Positions 18,120-27,573 of a stretch of 64,000 nucleotides of DNA are shown here, one piece after another. The notes beneath the pieces were generated by a model, which was not told the DNA's origin, did not search any database, and saw nothing but the letters and a program-made list of their open reading frames with translations. The number at the start of each line of letters is the position of its first letter. Positions within the stretch are counted from its first letter, which is position 1. Source of the DNA: Pseudomonas oryzihabitans (GTDB lineage Bacteria > Pseudomonadota > Gammaproteobacteria > Pseudomonadales > Pseudomonadaceae); contig NZ_CP013987.1 in assembly GCF_001518815.1 (NCBI RefSeq), forward strand, positions 2,254,501 to 2,318,500, written 5' to 3'. Both the position numbers and the translations under genes were made by a program.

Positions 18120-18256
18120 AATTCCTCGGTTGCCAGCTCCTCCTTGGTGACTTCCTCGCCCGCAGCGTGCGGGGCCTCTCCTGCGCGCCGCCCTTGACCT
18201 GGTGCTAGACCGCGTTACCGGCATCGTCCGTCCCGTCGCCAGTCAAGGAGCCAATC

Positions 18257-19336
18257 ATGGCCGATCTGTTTGAAAACCCCATGGGCCTCATGGGTTTCGA
18301 GTTCATCGAATTCGCCTCGCCCACCCCGAATGTCATCGAGCCGGTGCTGGAAAGCCTCGGCTTCAGTCACGTCGCCAACCACAGGTCCAAGGACGTGCTG
18401 CTGTTCCGTCAGGGCGACATCAACGCCGTCGTCAACCGCGAGAAGACCGGCCATGCAGCCTATTTCGCTACGGAGCACGGCCCATCCGTTTGCGGCATGG
18501 CCTTTCGTTGCCGCGATTCCCACCACGCCTACGCCAAGGCCCTCGAACTCGGCGCCCAGGCGGTGGACATGCCCACCGGCCCCATGGAATTGCGCCTGCC
18601 GGCGATCAAGGGCATCGGCGGCGCGCCGCTGTACCTCATCGACCGCTTCGAAGAAGGCAGCTCCATCTACGACATCGACTTCGTCTTTCTGGACGGGGTC
18701 GAGCGCAAGCCGGTGGGCGCCGGTCTCAAGGTCATCGACCACCTGACCCACAACGTCTATCGCGGACGCATGGCCTACTGGGCGGACTTCTACGAGCGGC
18801 TGTTCAACTTCCGCGAGCTGCGCTATTTCGACATCAAGGGCGAATACACCGGCCTTACCTCCAAGGCCATGACCGCGCCGGATGGCATGGTGCGCATTCC
18901 GCTCAACGAGGAATCCTCGCGCGGCGCCGGGCAGATCGAGGAATTCCTCATGCAGTTCAACGGCGAGGGCATCCAGCATGTGGCCTTCCTCACCGACGAC
19001 CTGATCGCCACCTGGGATCGCCTCAAGGCCTGCGGTACCCGCTTCATGACGGCACCGCCGGAGACCTATTACGAGATGCTCGAAGGTCGCCTGCCCAACC
19101 ACGGCGAGCCAGTGGAGGAGCTGAAGTCCCGCGGCATCCTGCTCGACGGCAGCGCCGAAGGTGGCGAGCGCCGGCTGTTGCTGCAGATCTTTTCCCAGAC
19201 CGTGCTGGGGCCGGTGTTCTTCGAGTTCATCCAGCGCAAGGGCGACACCGGTTTCGGCGAGGGCAACTTCAAGGCGCTGTTCGAATCCATCGAGCGCGAC
19301 CAGGTGCGCCGTGGGGTGCTGAGCACCGCGGAGTAG
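18257..19336 (+). CDS. hpd: 4-hydroxyphenylpyruvate dioxygenase
   Basis: This enzyme converts 4-hydroxyphenylpyruvate to homogentisate, the entry step of the pathway. It has 359 residues in two vicinal-oxygen-chelate domains. The iron ligands are His162 ([10 protein letters not shown]), His241 (GIQHVAF) and Glu323 (FFEFIQRKG), each one position later than in the P. fluorescens enzyme. [18 protein letters not shown] at the C-terminus is the gating-helix region. AAGGAG precedes ATG 18257. It follows maiA by 137 bp, and I see no convincing second promoter or HmgR-type dyad in the gap. Confidence 0.97.
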   Translation: MADLFENPMGLMGFEFIEFASPTPNVIEPVLESLGFSHVANHRSKDVLLFRQGDINAVVNREKTGHAAYFATEHGPSVCGMAFRCRDSHHAYAKALELGAQAVDMPTGPMELRLPAIKGIGGAPLYLIDRFEEGSSIYDIDFVFLDGVERKPVGAGLKVIDHLTHNVYRGRMAYWADFYERLFNFRELRYFDIKGEYTGLTSKAMTAPDGMVRIPLNEESSRGAGQIEEFLMQFNGEGIQHVAFLTDDLIATWDRLKACGTRFMTAPPETYYEMLEGRLPNHGEPVEELKSRGILLDGSAEGGERRLLLQIFSQTVLGPVFFEFIQRKGDTGFGEGNFKALFESIERDQVRRGVLSTAE

Positions 19337-19426
19337 CGCCTGGCTCCCCGTCGGCTTGCCCAGCGGTGGGGAGGCCTCTAAGGTGACGGCGCGCCGTGCA
19401 GGCGCTCTTCAACTCTAGAGGTGGCC

Positions 19427-20515
19427 ATGGAACTGAGCCAGACCCTGGCGCAGGAAATCGTCGAGCGCGCCATGCGCATCCTGCCGGGCAACGTCAATGT
19501 CATGGATGCGTCCGGGCTGATCATCGGCTCGGGTGATCCCGCACGGTTGTTCACTCGTCATGCCGGGGCACGTCAGGTCATCGCCGAGGGGCGCGCGGTG
19601 GCCCTGGATCGGGCTGCCGCTGCCCGGCTGCCCGGCGCCCAGGCCGGGATCAACCTGCCGTTGTATCGCCAGGGCGAACTGGTTGGGGTGCTCGGGGTGA
19701 CAGGCGAGGACGCCGAGCAGCTGCGTCTGCCGGCCGAGCTCTTGCGCCTGACGGCCGAAATGCTCATCGAACAGGCAGCCGGGCAGCTGCCCAATACGCC
19801 CATCATGACTACGCCCCTGCTGCGTCAGCTGCTGGCACCGGGTGCGACAGTCGAGCTGGGTCGCCATGCCACTCTGCTCGGCCTGAAACCGGACCTGCCG
19901 CGGGACGTTCTGCTGCTGGCGTTCGCCGCGCCGGCGCCAGACTTTGGCGACTGGGCACAGCGGCGAGTGCCCGACAGCTGGTGCCTGCCGCGTGAGGACG
20001 GTCAGTGGCTCTGGTATCGCCCAGGGGCGGAGGCCCCTGAGGCGCTCCTGGAAGAATTGCCGACCCAGGGCTGGGCACTCGCACGCAGTGCCTGGATTCC
20101 CCAGGCACGGCCTTGGACAGGGCTGGCCGAGACGACCTTGCGCGCGTTGGATCTGCTGGCGGTGGCGAGGCGACTGCGACCGCAACGCCATCAGGTGCGT
20201 CTGGATGACCTGGCCTTGCCGACCTGGTTGCAGGGGCAGGTCTCCCGCACGGACGGCGCCTGGCTGCTGGAACCGCTACTGCGGCTTCGCCAGGCTGATC
20301 GAGAGGGTCAGCTGCTGGCGACGTTGCATAGCTGGTTCGCCCAGGATGCCAGCCCCCAGGCCTGCGCCGAGGCTCTGGGGCTACACCGCAACGGCCTGCG
20401 TCATCGACTCGACCGTATCCAGGCGCTGACGGGCCGGGATCCACGTCGCTTCGCCGACGCCGCCGAACTGTACTGCGCGCTGTTGCTGATGGATCATCAC
20501 TGGGCAGACGCCTAG
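19427..20515 (+). CDS. cdaR: CdaR-type sugar-diacid/glycerate regulator
   Basis: This 362-residue regulator has an N-terminal diacid-recognition domain (QTLAQEIVERAMRILPGNVNVMDASGLIIGSGDP) and a C-terminal PucR-type helix-turn-helix (CAEALGLHRNGLRHRLDRIQ, about residues 316-335). CdaR proteins activate genes for glucarate, galactarate and glycerate use. It is followed by a glycerate kinase gene on the same strand, 87 bp downstream, its probable target. ATG 19427 is preferred over GTG 19421 because AGAGG is then better placed. Confidence 0.88.
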   Translation: MELSQTLAQEIVERAMRILPGNVNVMDASGLIIGSGDPARLFTRHAGARQVIAEGRAVALDRAAAARLPGAQAGINLPLYRQGELVGVLGVTGEDAEQLRLPAELLRLTAEMLIEQAAGQLPNTPIMTTPLLRQLLAPGATVELGRHATLLGLKPDLPRDVLLLAFAAPAPDFGDWAQRRVPDSWCLPREDGQWLWYRPGAEAPEALLEELPTQGWALARSAWIPQARPWTGLAETTLRALDLLAVARRLRPQRHQVRLDDLALPTWLQGQVSRTDGAWLLEPLLRLRQADREGQLLATLHSWFAQDASPQACAEALGLHRNGLRHRLDRIQALTGRDPRRFADAAELYCALLLMDHHWADA

Positions 20516-20602
20516 TCATGATCCAGCTTTGCTGGGCATTCGTCCTGTTGTAGTGCCGCCTGATCCGGGAAACACTCGGCGCACAACAACGGAGAATCGC
20601 TC

Positions 20603-21739
20603 ATGAAGATCGTCATCGCCCCTGATTCCTTCAAGGAAAGTTTGTCGGCCGCCGGCGTCGCGCGCGCCCTGGCCCGAGGTCTGCGCCAGGCCCTGCCGGA
20701 GGCGGAGCTGATCGAGTGCCCGCTGGGCGATGGCGGTGAGGGCACCCTGGACGCGGTCCTCGCGGCTACTGACGGCGAGGTGCGCGAGGCGCAGGTGACC
20801 GGCCCCCTGGGCGAAGCGGTAACCGCCCGCTGGGGCTGGCTGGCCGAGCAGCGCACCGCCTTCGTCGAGATGGCCAGCGCCAGTGGCTTGGAGCTGGTAC
20901 CGAAGGCACGTCGCGATGTCCGGGTGGCGACCTCCCGAGGGACGGGTGAGCTCTTGCAGGCGGCACTGGATGCCGGGGCCGAGCGTCTGGTTCTGGCCAT
21001 CGGCGGCAGCGCCACCAACGACGGTGGCGCGGGGCTGCTGCAGGCCCTGGGCGCGCGGCTGCTGGATGCCCAAGGGCAAGCGCTGGCACCCGGTGGTGCG
21101 GCCCTGGCCAACCTGGCGAGCATCGATCTGGCGGCTCTGCACCCGCGTCTGGCTGAGGTGGCGGTGGTCATCGCCGCCGATGTCGACAATCCGCTCTGCG
21201 GCCCACAGGGGGCCAGCCATGTCTTCGGGCCGCAAAAGGGTGCCTCGCCCGAACAGGTACAGGAACTCGATGGCGCGCTGGCGCATTTCGCCACGATCAC
21301 CGCCGCCACGCTGGACCGCGATGTCCGCGAGCAGCCCGGTGCCGGCGCTGCCGGCGGTGTGGGCTTTGCCGCCCTGGCCTTTCTTGGGGCGACCTTCCGC
21401 CCCGGTATCGAGGTGGTAGCGGACCTGGTGGGGCTGGAGGAAGCGCTGGTGGGCGCTGATCTGGCGTTGACCGGGGAAGGGCGGCTCGATGGCCAGACCC
21501 TGAGGGGCAAGACGCCCGCCGGCGTACTGCGTCTGGCGCAGCGCCAGGGCGTACCCGTGGTGGCCGTGGCCGGCTCCCTGGGCGAGGGCTACGACGCCCT
21601 CTATGAGCAGGGCCTGGCAGCGGCCTTCAGCCTGGTCCCCGGGCCGCTCAGCCTGGACGAGGCGCTGGCCCAGGCCGAGGTACTGCTGGAGCGTACCGCC
21701 TGCGACATCGGCCGCCTCTGGCGGACCGCCAGAAGCTGA
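20603..21739 (+). CDS. glycerate kinase (type I)
   Basis: This enzyme phosphorylates D-glycerate with ATP. It has 378 residues, matching the GarK/GlxK family. Characteristic blocks are IVIAPDSFKESLSA at the N-terminus, CPLGDGGEGTLDAV, AIGGSATNDGGAGLLQALG and LTGEGRLDGQTLRGKTPAGV. It feeds glycerate from aldaric acid or glyoxylate metabolism into glycolysis and is probably controlled by the preceding CdaR-type gene. Confidence 0.95.
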   Translation: MKIVIAPDSFKESLSAAGVARALARGLRQALPEAELIECPLGDGGEGTLDAVLAATDGEVREAQVTGPLGEAVTARWGWLAEQRTAFVEMASASGLELVPKARRDVRVATSRGTGELLQAALDAGAERLVLAIGGSATNDGGAGLLQALGARLLDAQGQALAPGGAALANLASIDLAALHPRLAEVAVVIAADVDNPLCGPQGASHVFGPQKGASPEQVQELDGALAHFATITAATLDRDVREQPGAGAAGGVGFAALAFLGATFRPGIEVVADLVGLEEALVGADLALTGEGRLDGQTLRGKTPAGVLRLAQRQGVPVVAVAGSLGEGYDALYEQGLAAAFSLVPGPLSLDEALAQAEVLLERTACDIGRLWRTARS

Positions 21740-21819
21740 GGCCAGAGCCCTTCATGATGGCTGGCAGGGCGGCCGGATTTACCTCATGCTGGGCGTCCCG
21801 TTCTCGATCGATTGCCGTG

Positions 21820-22224
21820 ATGACCCCGACTGCGATCCTGCGTACCGGCCTGCTGTCCTTGGCGCTGGTGCTGCCGCTGCATTCCGCCCAGGCGGTGATT
21901 CCCAGCCTCAAGCCCGCCAATACCTGCGTGCGTAGCGCCTTCGTCCTGCGCTGCCAGGACGGGCAGGGCGGCTGGTACGGGGTGATGGTGCAGGGCAACG
22001 ACACCCTGATGCGCGGCTATGATCCGGTCTCGGGTCTGTCCTGGTCCCAGACCAGCACCCGCTTGGGGCGGCTGCAGTTCTTCAGCGGCCTGACCAGCGA
22101 CGGCAACCTCTGGCTAGGCCGTACCCATCAGCTGGGCTGGAACGTCATCAGTCGCTTTTCCACCTCACAGGGGGACCGCGCCCGCACCAGCTGTAATCGC
22201 GTGGCGGGGTGCGAGTGGCGCTAG
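21820..22224 (+). CDS. small secreted protein of unknown function
   Basis: This 134-residue protein begins MTPTAILRTGLLSLALVLPLHSAQA, a good Sec signal peptide with a cut after AQA, leaving about 109 mature residues. The mature part has four cysteines (near the N-terminus CVRSAFVLRC, near the C-terminus CNRVAGC), suggesting two disulfides. Many Gly, Trp and Ser residues occur in short beta-like stretches. ATG 21820 is chosen because earlier in-frame starts would spoil the signal peptide. I do not recognise the family. It follows the glycerate kinase by 80 bp, possibly in the same transcript. Confidence 0.6.
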   Translation: MTPTAILRTGLLSLALVLPLHSAQAVIPSLKPANTCVRSAFVLRCQDGQGGWYGVMVQGNDTLMRGYDPVSGLSWSQTSTRLGRLQFFSGLTSDGNLWLGRTHQLGWNVISRFSTSQGDRARTSCNRVAGCEWR

Positions 22225-22294
22225 GTGTCGAGTTGAATGGACCGGGCAGCTGGCCCGGGCAAGGTCTGAGCCGCGCTGCCAGGTAGGTTGCCCC

Positions 22295-23140
22295 TCAGCC
22301 CAACGCCTGGGTCAGCAGCGCGAACTGATCCACCCCGTCGCGGGACACCGGTGCCTCGCCCCTGGCCATCTGCTCGACTTCGTCGACCTGGGGGATACCC
22401 AGCTCGCTGAGCCAGGGATTGAGGCCGCTACGAGCTGTCACATCAAAGCGTACATAACGCCCTTCGGCGTGACGGAGCAGGGCAAGGATCAGCGCCCTGG
22501 CCTGGTCGGCGGATTCGGCGATCACCGGGCCGACCGACAGACCGCGACCGTAAGGGCGCAACAAGGCGAAGCCGCGCAGCTGGCCGTCACGTTCCAGGCC
22601 GACGATGCGCCCGGCCTGCGGTAGCAGCTCCTGTAGCAACGTGGTGCGGTCCAGGCCGGTAGCGGCCTGGGCGAGAAGCTGCAGCTGGGGGGCAGCGGCC
22701 AGGGTCAGCTCCAGAACCTGGCTTTCCAGCGGGTGTTGCTGTTCGTCCATGGCCGGCAGCGCCGCGACCTGGTGCTGATAGATGCGTTCGTAGGAGACGA
22801 AGCCCTGGCTGCGGTAGAGCGGGGCGCCACGCAGGGTAGCGACCAGCAGTGGTGTGCGGGTGCCGGCCAGTCCGATAAGACCGTCCATGAGGCGGCGGCC
22901 ATGCCCCTGGCCCTGGTGGCTGTCGGCGACGATCACCAGGCCGATGGTGGCGTAATCGCCCTGGGGGACGCAGAAGCCGGTACCGAACACCCCCTGGTCG
23001 TCCTCCAGCGCCAGGCCTTCTCCGGTATGGAACAGGCATTGCCAGTCTTCCAGCCGATGGGGCCAGTGCAGCGCCTGGGACAGGCGGTAGGCGGTAGCGA
23101 GGTCAGTTTCGCGCAGGGGTCTCAGGGTGGCGTGGGACAC
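22295..23140 (-). CDS. GNAT-family N-acetyltransferase
   Basis: This 281-residue protein has an N-terminal GNAT domain; the acetyl-CoA pyrophosphate loop is QGQGHGRRLM (about residues 76-85). A second, GNAT-like C-terminal domain of the YitH/HsdE type follows (LRGFALLRPYGRGLSVGPVIAESADQARALI). The acceptor is unknown. It is convergent with the secreted-protein gene. Confidence 0.8.
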   Translation of the reverse strand: MSHATLRPLRETDLATAYRLSQALHWPHRLEDWQCLFHTGEGLALEDDQGVFGTGFCVPQGDYATIGLVIVADSHQGQGHGRRLMDGLIGLAGTRTPLLVATLRGAPLYRSQGFVSYERIYQHQVAALPAMDEQQHPLESQVLELTLAAAPQLQLLAQAATGLDRTTLLQELLPQAGRIVGLERDGQLRGFALLRPYGRGLSVGPVIAESADQARALILALLRHAEGRYVRFDVTARSGLNPWLSELGIPQVDEVEQMARGEAPVSRDGVDQFALLTQALG

Positions 23141-23194
23141 GGCAGGGCTCCGGTTCGGGTCTGGCTGATGCAGACGTCAGCCTAGCAAGACGCG

Positions 23195-23208
23195 ACGGCA
23201 GATTCGGT
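23195..23208. promoter_or_regulatory. possible degenerate copy of the ACGG-N6-CTGT element
   Basis: ACGG-N6-CGGT differs by one base from the dyad found at 24835, 27411 and 38056. It lies 116 bp upstream of the aldehyde dehydrogenase gene. No -10 box is visible at the conserved distance, so this is weak. Confidence 0.25.
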
Positions 23209-23323
23209 TGCTGGTAGCAGGACGCAGCGGTGTGAGGCGCCGAAGGTCCGGCCCAGTTCGGCAAAAGATGGCGGCCGGCCGGCCTAGCATGGGGCCAAGC
23301 CCACAGCCCTAGCGGAGCGCGCC

Positions 23324-24799
23324 ATGGCCTCGTTCGACCCCAGAGAAATTGCGGTTCGTTGTGCCCATTTCATCGGCGGCCGCAGCCGCGATGCCCGTGC
23401 CGAACTGGAGGTGTTCCGGCCCTCCGATGGCGGCTTCCAGAGCGGACTACCGTGCGCCTCGGCGGATCTGGTGGATGAGGTGGTGGAAGGCACCTGGCGC
23501 GCCTGGAAGGCCAGCGACTGGGCCAGTCGTCCGCCGCGCGAACGCGCGCGGGTGATGCGTCGCTGGGCCGATCTGGTCGAAGCCGACGGTGAAATCCTCG
23601 GCCCGCTGGAGGCGGTGGGTTCGACCCGTCCGCTGCGTGAGGTGCTGGCCTGGGACATTCCCTATGTCGCCGAGGGCATCCGCTTCTTCGCCGAGTTCGC
23701 CGACAAGCACGGCGGCGAGGTGGCGGCCACCGCTACCAGTCACCTGGGTCTGCAGATCACCGAACCCTATGGGGTGGTGGGCGCCATCGCCCCGTGGAAT
23801 TTTCCGCTGAGCATGGCCGGTTGGAAGATCGCGCCGGCGCTCGCGGCCGGCAATGCGGTGGTGATCAAGCCGTCGGAGCTGACGCCGTTTTCCATCCTGC
23901 GCCTGGCCGAACTGGCCACCCTGGCCGGGCTGCCCGCTGGCATTCTCAGCGTGGTTCAGGGTGATGGCCGGGTGACCGGCGATGCCCTGTGCCGGCATCC
24001 GCGCATCGGCAAGGTCACCTTTACCGGCTCCACCGGTACCGGCACGGCCATCATGACCGCCTGCGCCGAAAGCGGCCCCAAGCCGGTGACCCTGGAGCTG
24101 GGCGGCAAGAGTCCGCAGCTGGTGTTCGCCGACGCCCCGGATCTGGCGCGGACCGCCCGCAGCGTGGCGGCCGCCATCACCGGCAACGCCGGCCAGGTCT
24201 GCGTGTCCGGTTCGCGGCTGCTGGTGCAGCGCGGCGCCCTGGAGCCGATGCTGGAAGGGATCCGCGCGGCCTTCGCCGACTTGCGTCCGGGGCCGACCTG
24301 GTCGGCAGAAGCGACGCTGTCGCCGATCATTTCCCAGCGCCAGGGCCAACGTATCCAGGACATCGTCACCCGCAGCCAGGCGGCCGGCGCGGAGATCCAG
24401 GTCGGTGGCGCGTTGGAGGAGGGACTGGGCGGCGCCTACTATCAGCCGACGCTGATCACCGGGGTTGGCGCGGACAATCCCGCCGTGCGCGAAGAGATCT
24501 TTGGCCCGGTGCTGACCGTGCAGGTGTTCGACGATGAAGCCGAGGCCCTGGCACTCGCCGACCACCCTACCTACGGCCTGGCGGCCGGCGTGCATACGGC
24601 CGACCTCGGCCGGGCACTGCGCCTGACCCGGGCGCTGGAAGCCGGTACCGTCTGGGTCAATCGCTATGGCCGTAGCCACGACTGGATCATTCCCACCGGT
24701 GGCTACAAGCGCTCTGGCATCGGCAAGGACCTGGGCCGCGCCGCCTATGAGGCCACGCTGCGCAGCAAGAGTGTGCTGATCGATCTGGAGCATTCCTGA
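23324..24799 (+). CDS. NAD(P)-dependent aldehyde dehydrogenase
   Basis: This 491-residue enzyme oxidises an aldehyde to the acid. The catalytic residues are Cys293 (GQVCVSG) and Glu258 (LELGGKS). GAIAPWNFPL holds the conserved Asn, and FTGSTGTGTAI is the cofactor loop. It resembles PuuC/BetB-like aldehyde dehydrogenases acting on aminoaldehydes. The next genes are a HAD protein and a PuuB-like amine oxidase, so it may oxidise the aldehyde made by that oxidase. Confidence 0.9.
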   Translation: MASFDPREIAVRCAHFIGGRSRDARAELEVFRPSDGGFQSGLPCASADLVDEVVEGTWRAWKASDWASRPPRERARVMRRWADLVEADGEILGPLEAVGSTRPLREVLAWDIPYVAEGIRFFAEFADKHGGEVAATATSHLGLQITEPYGVVGAIAPWNFPLSMAGWKIAPALAAGNAVVIKPSELTPFSILRLAELATLAGLPAGILSVVQGDGRVTGDALCRHPRIGKVTFTGSTGTGTAIMTACAESGPKPVTLELGGKSPQLVFADAPDLARTARSVAAAITGNAGQVCVSGSRLLVQRGALEPMLEGIRAAFADLRPGPTWSAEATLSPIISQRQGQRIQDIVTRSQAAGAEIQVGGALEEGLGGAYYQPTLITGVGADNPAVREEIFGPVLTVQVFDDEAEALALADHPTYGLAAGVHTADLGRALRLTRALEAGTVWVNRYGRSHDWIIPTGGYKRSGIGKDLGRAAYEATLRSKSVLIDLEHS

Positions 24800-24900
24800 G
24801 CACACCGCAAACAATGCTGGGCCCTACCGGTAAAACGGTTTTTTCTGTCTCCCATGACGCCTGAAAGCGGACAACTGTCAGGCCCGCCAATGCTGTAATG
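24800..24900 (+). promoter_or_regulatory. shared promoter element, copy 1 (HAD-oxidase operon)
   Basis: GCACACCGCAAACAATGCTG (24800-24819) is identical to 27376-27395. After 12 bp comes AAAACGG-N4-TTCTGT (24832-24848), and 59 bp from its start TGCTGTAATG (24891-24900), which reads as an extended -10 (TG-N-TGTAAT). All three blocks and both spacings recur at 27376-27476. The AAAACGG block would lie near -65, a position typical for an activator. Confidence 0.65.
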
Positions 24901-24963
24901 CTTGCCAGGGGCGCCACCGGCGTTCCGGCCTTCACCTACCATTCCCGTCAAAGGATCCTTGCC

Positions 24964-25635
24964 ATGACCGCCTTTCGGCCCAAGTACATCACCTTCGACT
25001 GCTACGGCACCCTGACCCGTTTCCGCATGTCCGACATGGCCCGCGAGATGTTCGCCGACCGCATCCCGGCCGAGGCGATGGATAGGTTCTGCAAGGACTT
25101 CAACGGCTATCGCTTCGACGAGGTGCTCGGCGCCTGGAAGCCCTATTCGGAGGTGCTGTACGCAGCGGTCGAGCGTACCTGCAAGCGCTGGGGCATTTCC
25201 TTCACCGACGCCGAGGCCAATGCCTACTACGAGGCGGTGCCGAGCTGGGGTCCGCATCCCGACGTGACCGCGGGCCTGGCCAAGATCGCCGACAAGATCC
25301 CGCTGGTGATCTATTCCAACGCCGCCGACGAGCAGATCATGTCCAACGTCGACAAGCTGGGCGTACCCTTCCACCGGGTGTTCACCGCCGAGCAGGGCCA
25401 GGCCTACAAGCCGCGCCTGCAGGCCTTCGAATACATGCTCGACACCCTTGGTTGTGGTCCGGAAGACGTCCTGCACGTGTCGTCGAGCTTCCGCTACGAC
25501 CTCATCCCGGCCGACTACATGAACATCAAGAACAAGGTGTTCGTGAATCGCGGTCACGAGCCGAGCACGCCGTTCTACAGCAACACCGAGATCAAGGACA
25601 TCGGCGGCCTGGCCGCTGTGGTCGGTCTCGAATAA
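24964..25635 (+). CDS. haloacid dehalogenase type II family hydrolase
   Basis: This is a 223-residue HAD protein. The nucleophile motif is ITFDCYGTL, giving Asp12. The second motif is VIYSNAAD, the conserved lysine is in QAYKPRLQAFEYML, and VSSSFRYDLIPADY is the acidic/loop region. Type II haloacid dehalogenases cleave C-halogen bonds, but many relatives act on other small acids. Its place before a PuuB-like oxidase and behind the shared promoter suggests a role in amine catabolism. ATG 24964 follows AAGGATCC. A paralogue at 39457 lacks the nucleophile. Confidence 0.85.
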   Translation: MTAFRPKYITFDCYGTLTRFRMSDMAREMFADRIPAEAMDRFCKDFNGYRFDEVLGAWKPYSEVLYAAVERTCKRWGISFTDAEANAYYEAVPSWGPHPDVTAGLAKIADKIPLVIYSNAADEQIMSNVDKLGVPFHRVFTAEQGQAYKPRLQAFEYMLDTLGCGPEDVLHVSSSFRYDLIPADYMNIKNKVFVNRGHEPSTPFYSNTEIKDIGGLAAVVGLE

Positions 25636-25662
25636 CACCCTGAGCCGCCGGAGCGCCTGCCC

Positions 25663-26955
25663 ATGAGTCTTGGCCCTGCATCGTCCGATTCCTACTGGCT
25701 CGCGACCGCGCCGGGCTTTACCGGGGCCACCCCGGGGCCGGTGGCGGGCGAGGTGGATGTCGTCGTCATCGGCGGCGGCTTCACCGGGCTCTCGGCCGCG
25801 GTGGCCCTGCGCCGGCGCGGTGCCAGCGTGGCCGTGCTGGAGGCCGGACGGGTGATCGGCGAAGCCTCCGGGCGCAACGGGGGACACTGCAACACCGGTG
25901 TCGCCCAGGATTACGCGACCCTGCATGCCAGCCTGGGTGCAGAGCGCGCGCGGGCCTTCTACCAGGCTTATGCCGATGCGGTGGCCAGCGTGGAGGCGGT
26001 GATCGCCGAGGAGGGTATCGGCTGCGATTTCCACAAGGCCGGCAAGCTCAAGCTGGCGGCCAAGCCACAGCACTATGACAACCTGGCGCGTACCTGCGAG
26101 CTGATCCGCCAGGAGGTGGACCCGGACGTGGAGCTGCTCAGCGCCGCCCAGGTGCGCGTCGAGGTGGCCTCCGACGGCTTCCACGGAGGACTCCTGCAGC
26201 GTAACGGCGCCCAGATGCATATGGGGCGCTTCGGCGTGGGGCTGGCGGAGGCGGCGGTCCGGCGTGGCGCCCAGGTGTACGAAGGTGCGGCGGTCAGTGA
26301 TCTGCAGCGGCTGCCCGATGGCAGCTTTCGCGTGGTCAGCGCCAAGGGCGAGTTGCGCGCCCGCCAGGTCCTGGTGGCCACCGGCAATGCGCGGGTTGGT
26401 CCCTTCCAGTGGTTTCGCCGGCGCATCGCCTCGGTGGGCAGCTTCATCATCGCCACCTCGCCGCTGCCCAGGGCGCAGCTGGACGAGCTCTTGCCTAATC
26501 GTCGGACCTATGTCACCAGCCGCATCATCGGCAACTACTTTCGTACCACCCCGGATCACCGTCTCATCTTTGGGGGACGGGCGCGTTTCGCCCTGTCCGA
26601 TCCACGCCAGGACGCCAAGAGCGGCGCCGTGCTGCGCGCTGCCCTGGGGCAACTGTTTCCCAGCCTGGCCCAGGCGCCCATCGACTATTGCTGGGGCGGG
26701 CTGGTGGACATGACCGCCGACCGCCTGCCGCGTGCCGGCGAGCAGGACGGCCTGTTCTATGCCATGGGCTATAGCGGTCACGGCGTGCAGATGGCGGTAC
26801 ACATGGGCCGGGTGATGGCCGAGGTGCTGGAAGGCCGCAGCCAGGCCAACCCCTGGCGGGTGCTGGACTGGCCGGCCATTCCTGGCCACTTCGGCAAGCC
26901 CTGGTTCCTGCCCCTGGTAGGGTTGTACTACCGGGTCCAGGATCGTCTGCACTAG
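25663..26955 (+). CDS. PuuB-like FAD-dependent amine oxidase
   Basis: This 430-residue enzyme is of the D-amino-acid-oxidase fold. The N-terminal dinucleotide motif is VVVIGGGFTGLSAAVALRRRGASVAVLEA (about residues 29-57), followed by GEASGRNGGHCNTG, the signature of gamma-glutamylputrescine oxidase and related enzymes. The C-terminal YAMGYSGHGVQMAVHMG closes the FAD site. It probably converts an N-substituted diamine to the aminoaldehyde with release of NH3 and H2O2. It follows the HAD gene by 27 bp. The TAG stop is part of the CTAG at the edge of a miniature transposable element. Confidence 0.87.
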   Translation: MSLGPASSDSYWLATAPGFTGATPGPVAGEVDVVVIGGGFTGLSAAVALRRRGASVAVLEAGRVIGEASGRNGGHCNTGVAQDYATLHASLGAERARAFYQAYADAVASVEAVIAEEGIGCDFHKAGKLKLAAKPQHYDNLARTCELIRQEVDPDVELLSAAQVRVEVASDGFHGGLLQRNGAQMHMGRFGVGLAEAAVRRGAQVYEGAAVSDLQRLPDGSFRVVSAKGELRARQVLVATGNARVGPFQWFRRRIASVGSFIIATSPLPRAQLDELLPNRRTYVTSRIIGNYFRTTPDHRLIFGGRARFALSDPRQDAKSGAVLRAALGQLFPSLAQAPIDYCWGGLVDMTADRLPRAGEQDGLFYAMGYSGHGVQMAVHMGRVMAEVLEGRSQANPWRVLDWPAIPGHFGKPWFLPLVGLYYRVQDRLH

Positions 26956-27114
26956 GTTCTGTACGAAAAGTGCCTGCGCTCGGTGATGCTTCGTTGAAAA
27001 AGGCCTGGATCGCCAGCCCGGTCGGAATGCTCATTTACCGCTCGTAAACTCCGCTTCCTCAGCCTTTTTCGCCTCGCCTGACCTTCGCTCGTCGACTTTT
27101 CGTACAGAACCTAG
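26952..27114. mobile_element. MITE family A, copy 1 (163 bp)
   Basis: The ends are perfect inverted repeats: CTAGGTTCTGTACGAAAAGT at 26952-26971 and its reverse complement at 27095-27114. CTAG at each edge is probably the 4-bp target duplication, as made by IS5-group transposases (YTAR). There is no coding sequence. The core contains the block TTCGTTGAAAAAGGCCTGG. A diverged copy in opposite orientation is at 47155-47347. Confidence 0.8.
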
Positions 27115-27127
27115 ATCCTGAGCAACG

Positions 27128-27174
27128 AACCGCCCGCCCGGACCCTGCCAATCGCAGTGTCCGGGCGGGCGGTT
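27128..27174 (+). terminator. strong hairpin terminator
   Basis: AACCGCCCGCCCGGAC (27128-27143) and GTCCGGGCGGGCGGTT (27159-27174) form a perfect 16-bp stem with a 15-base loop, followed by TTGTCGTTTC with few T residues. It would end the HAD-oxidase transcript, now separated from the oxidase stop by the MITE. Confidence 0.75.
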
Positions 27175-27375
27175 TGTCGTTTCTGCAGGTCAACGGGCAC
27201 CCTGGCATTTTCTTCTGTGTCTGGCAGGCGCGCGGCGTGGAAACTGCCGCGAGAGCCGGCCGTTCGCAGAGGGACGCGCCCTGCGCCTGGTCGGAAACGG
27301 CACCCCGCTGGCCAGCCAGACGTCCTGGCAGCGCGCCAAACCCGGGCATGGGCGGCCCCGCTGCGCTGTGGCGAC

Positions 27376-27476
27376 GCACACCGCAAACAATGCTGAGCGG
27401 CTTGGCCAAAACGGTCTTTTCTGTCTCGGCACCCGCCCAATTCGACGGTATTCGACGAGGGGCCGGTGCTGTAATG
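27376..27476 (+). promoter_or_regulatory. shared promoter element, copy 2 (ABC-dehydrogenase operon)
   Basis: The 20-bp upstream block (27376-27395), AAAACGG-N4-TTCTGT (27408-27424) and TGCTGTAATG (27467-27476) repeat 24800-24900 with the same 12-bp and 59-bp spacings, while the sequence between the blocks has diverged. This conservation of blocks and distances argues for a functional activator site plus extended -10. Confidence 0.7.
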
Positions 27477-27573
27477 AACCAGGCCGTGCGACACGGCGGC
27501 CACGAGGACAGCGCCGCAGGCCCGGGGAGGGGCACGCGGCCCTGGTGACAGAGCCCCTAACGAGCGAGCCGAC

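Larger units (their letters stand above)
27115..27573. other. 459-bp intergenic region
   Basis: No gene is supported here. From left to right it holds a strong terminator hairpin (27128-27174), about 200 bp in which I see nothing, and the second copy of the shared promoter (27376-27476). A leader of roughly 90 bp follows before the substrate-binding-protein gene. Confidence 0.6.

Noticed and set aside
22242-22258. A terminator hairpin (CCGGGC-AGCTG-GCCCGG) between convergent genes
   Set aside because: The stem is only 6 bp and no T-run follows on either strand, so it cannot be told from chance in GC-rich DNA.
24881-24900. A sigma-54 promoter (GG-N10-GC) before the HAD gene
   Set aside because: The GG to GC distance is wrong in copy 1, and copy 2 has no matching GG. 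The conserved TG-N-TGTAAT fits an extended -10 better.
24745-26952. A 735-codon minus-strand frame opposite the HAD and oxidase genes
   Set aside because: It has no recognisable motif and runs against two well-supported genes and the shared promoter.
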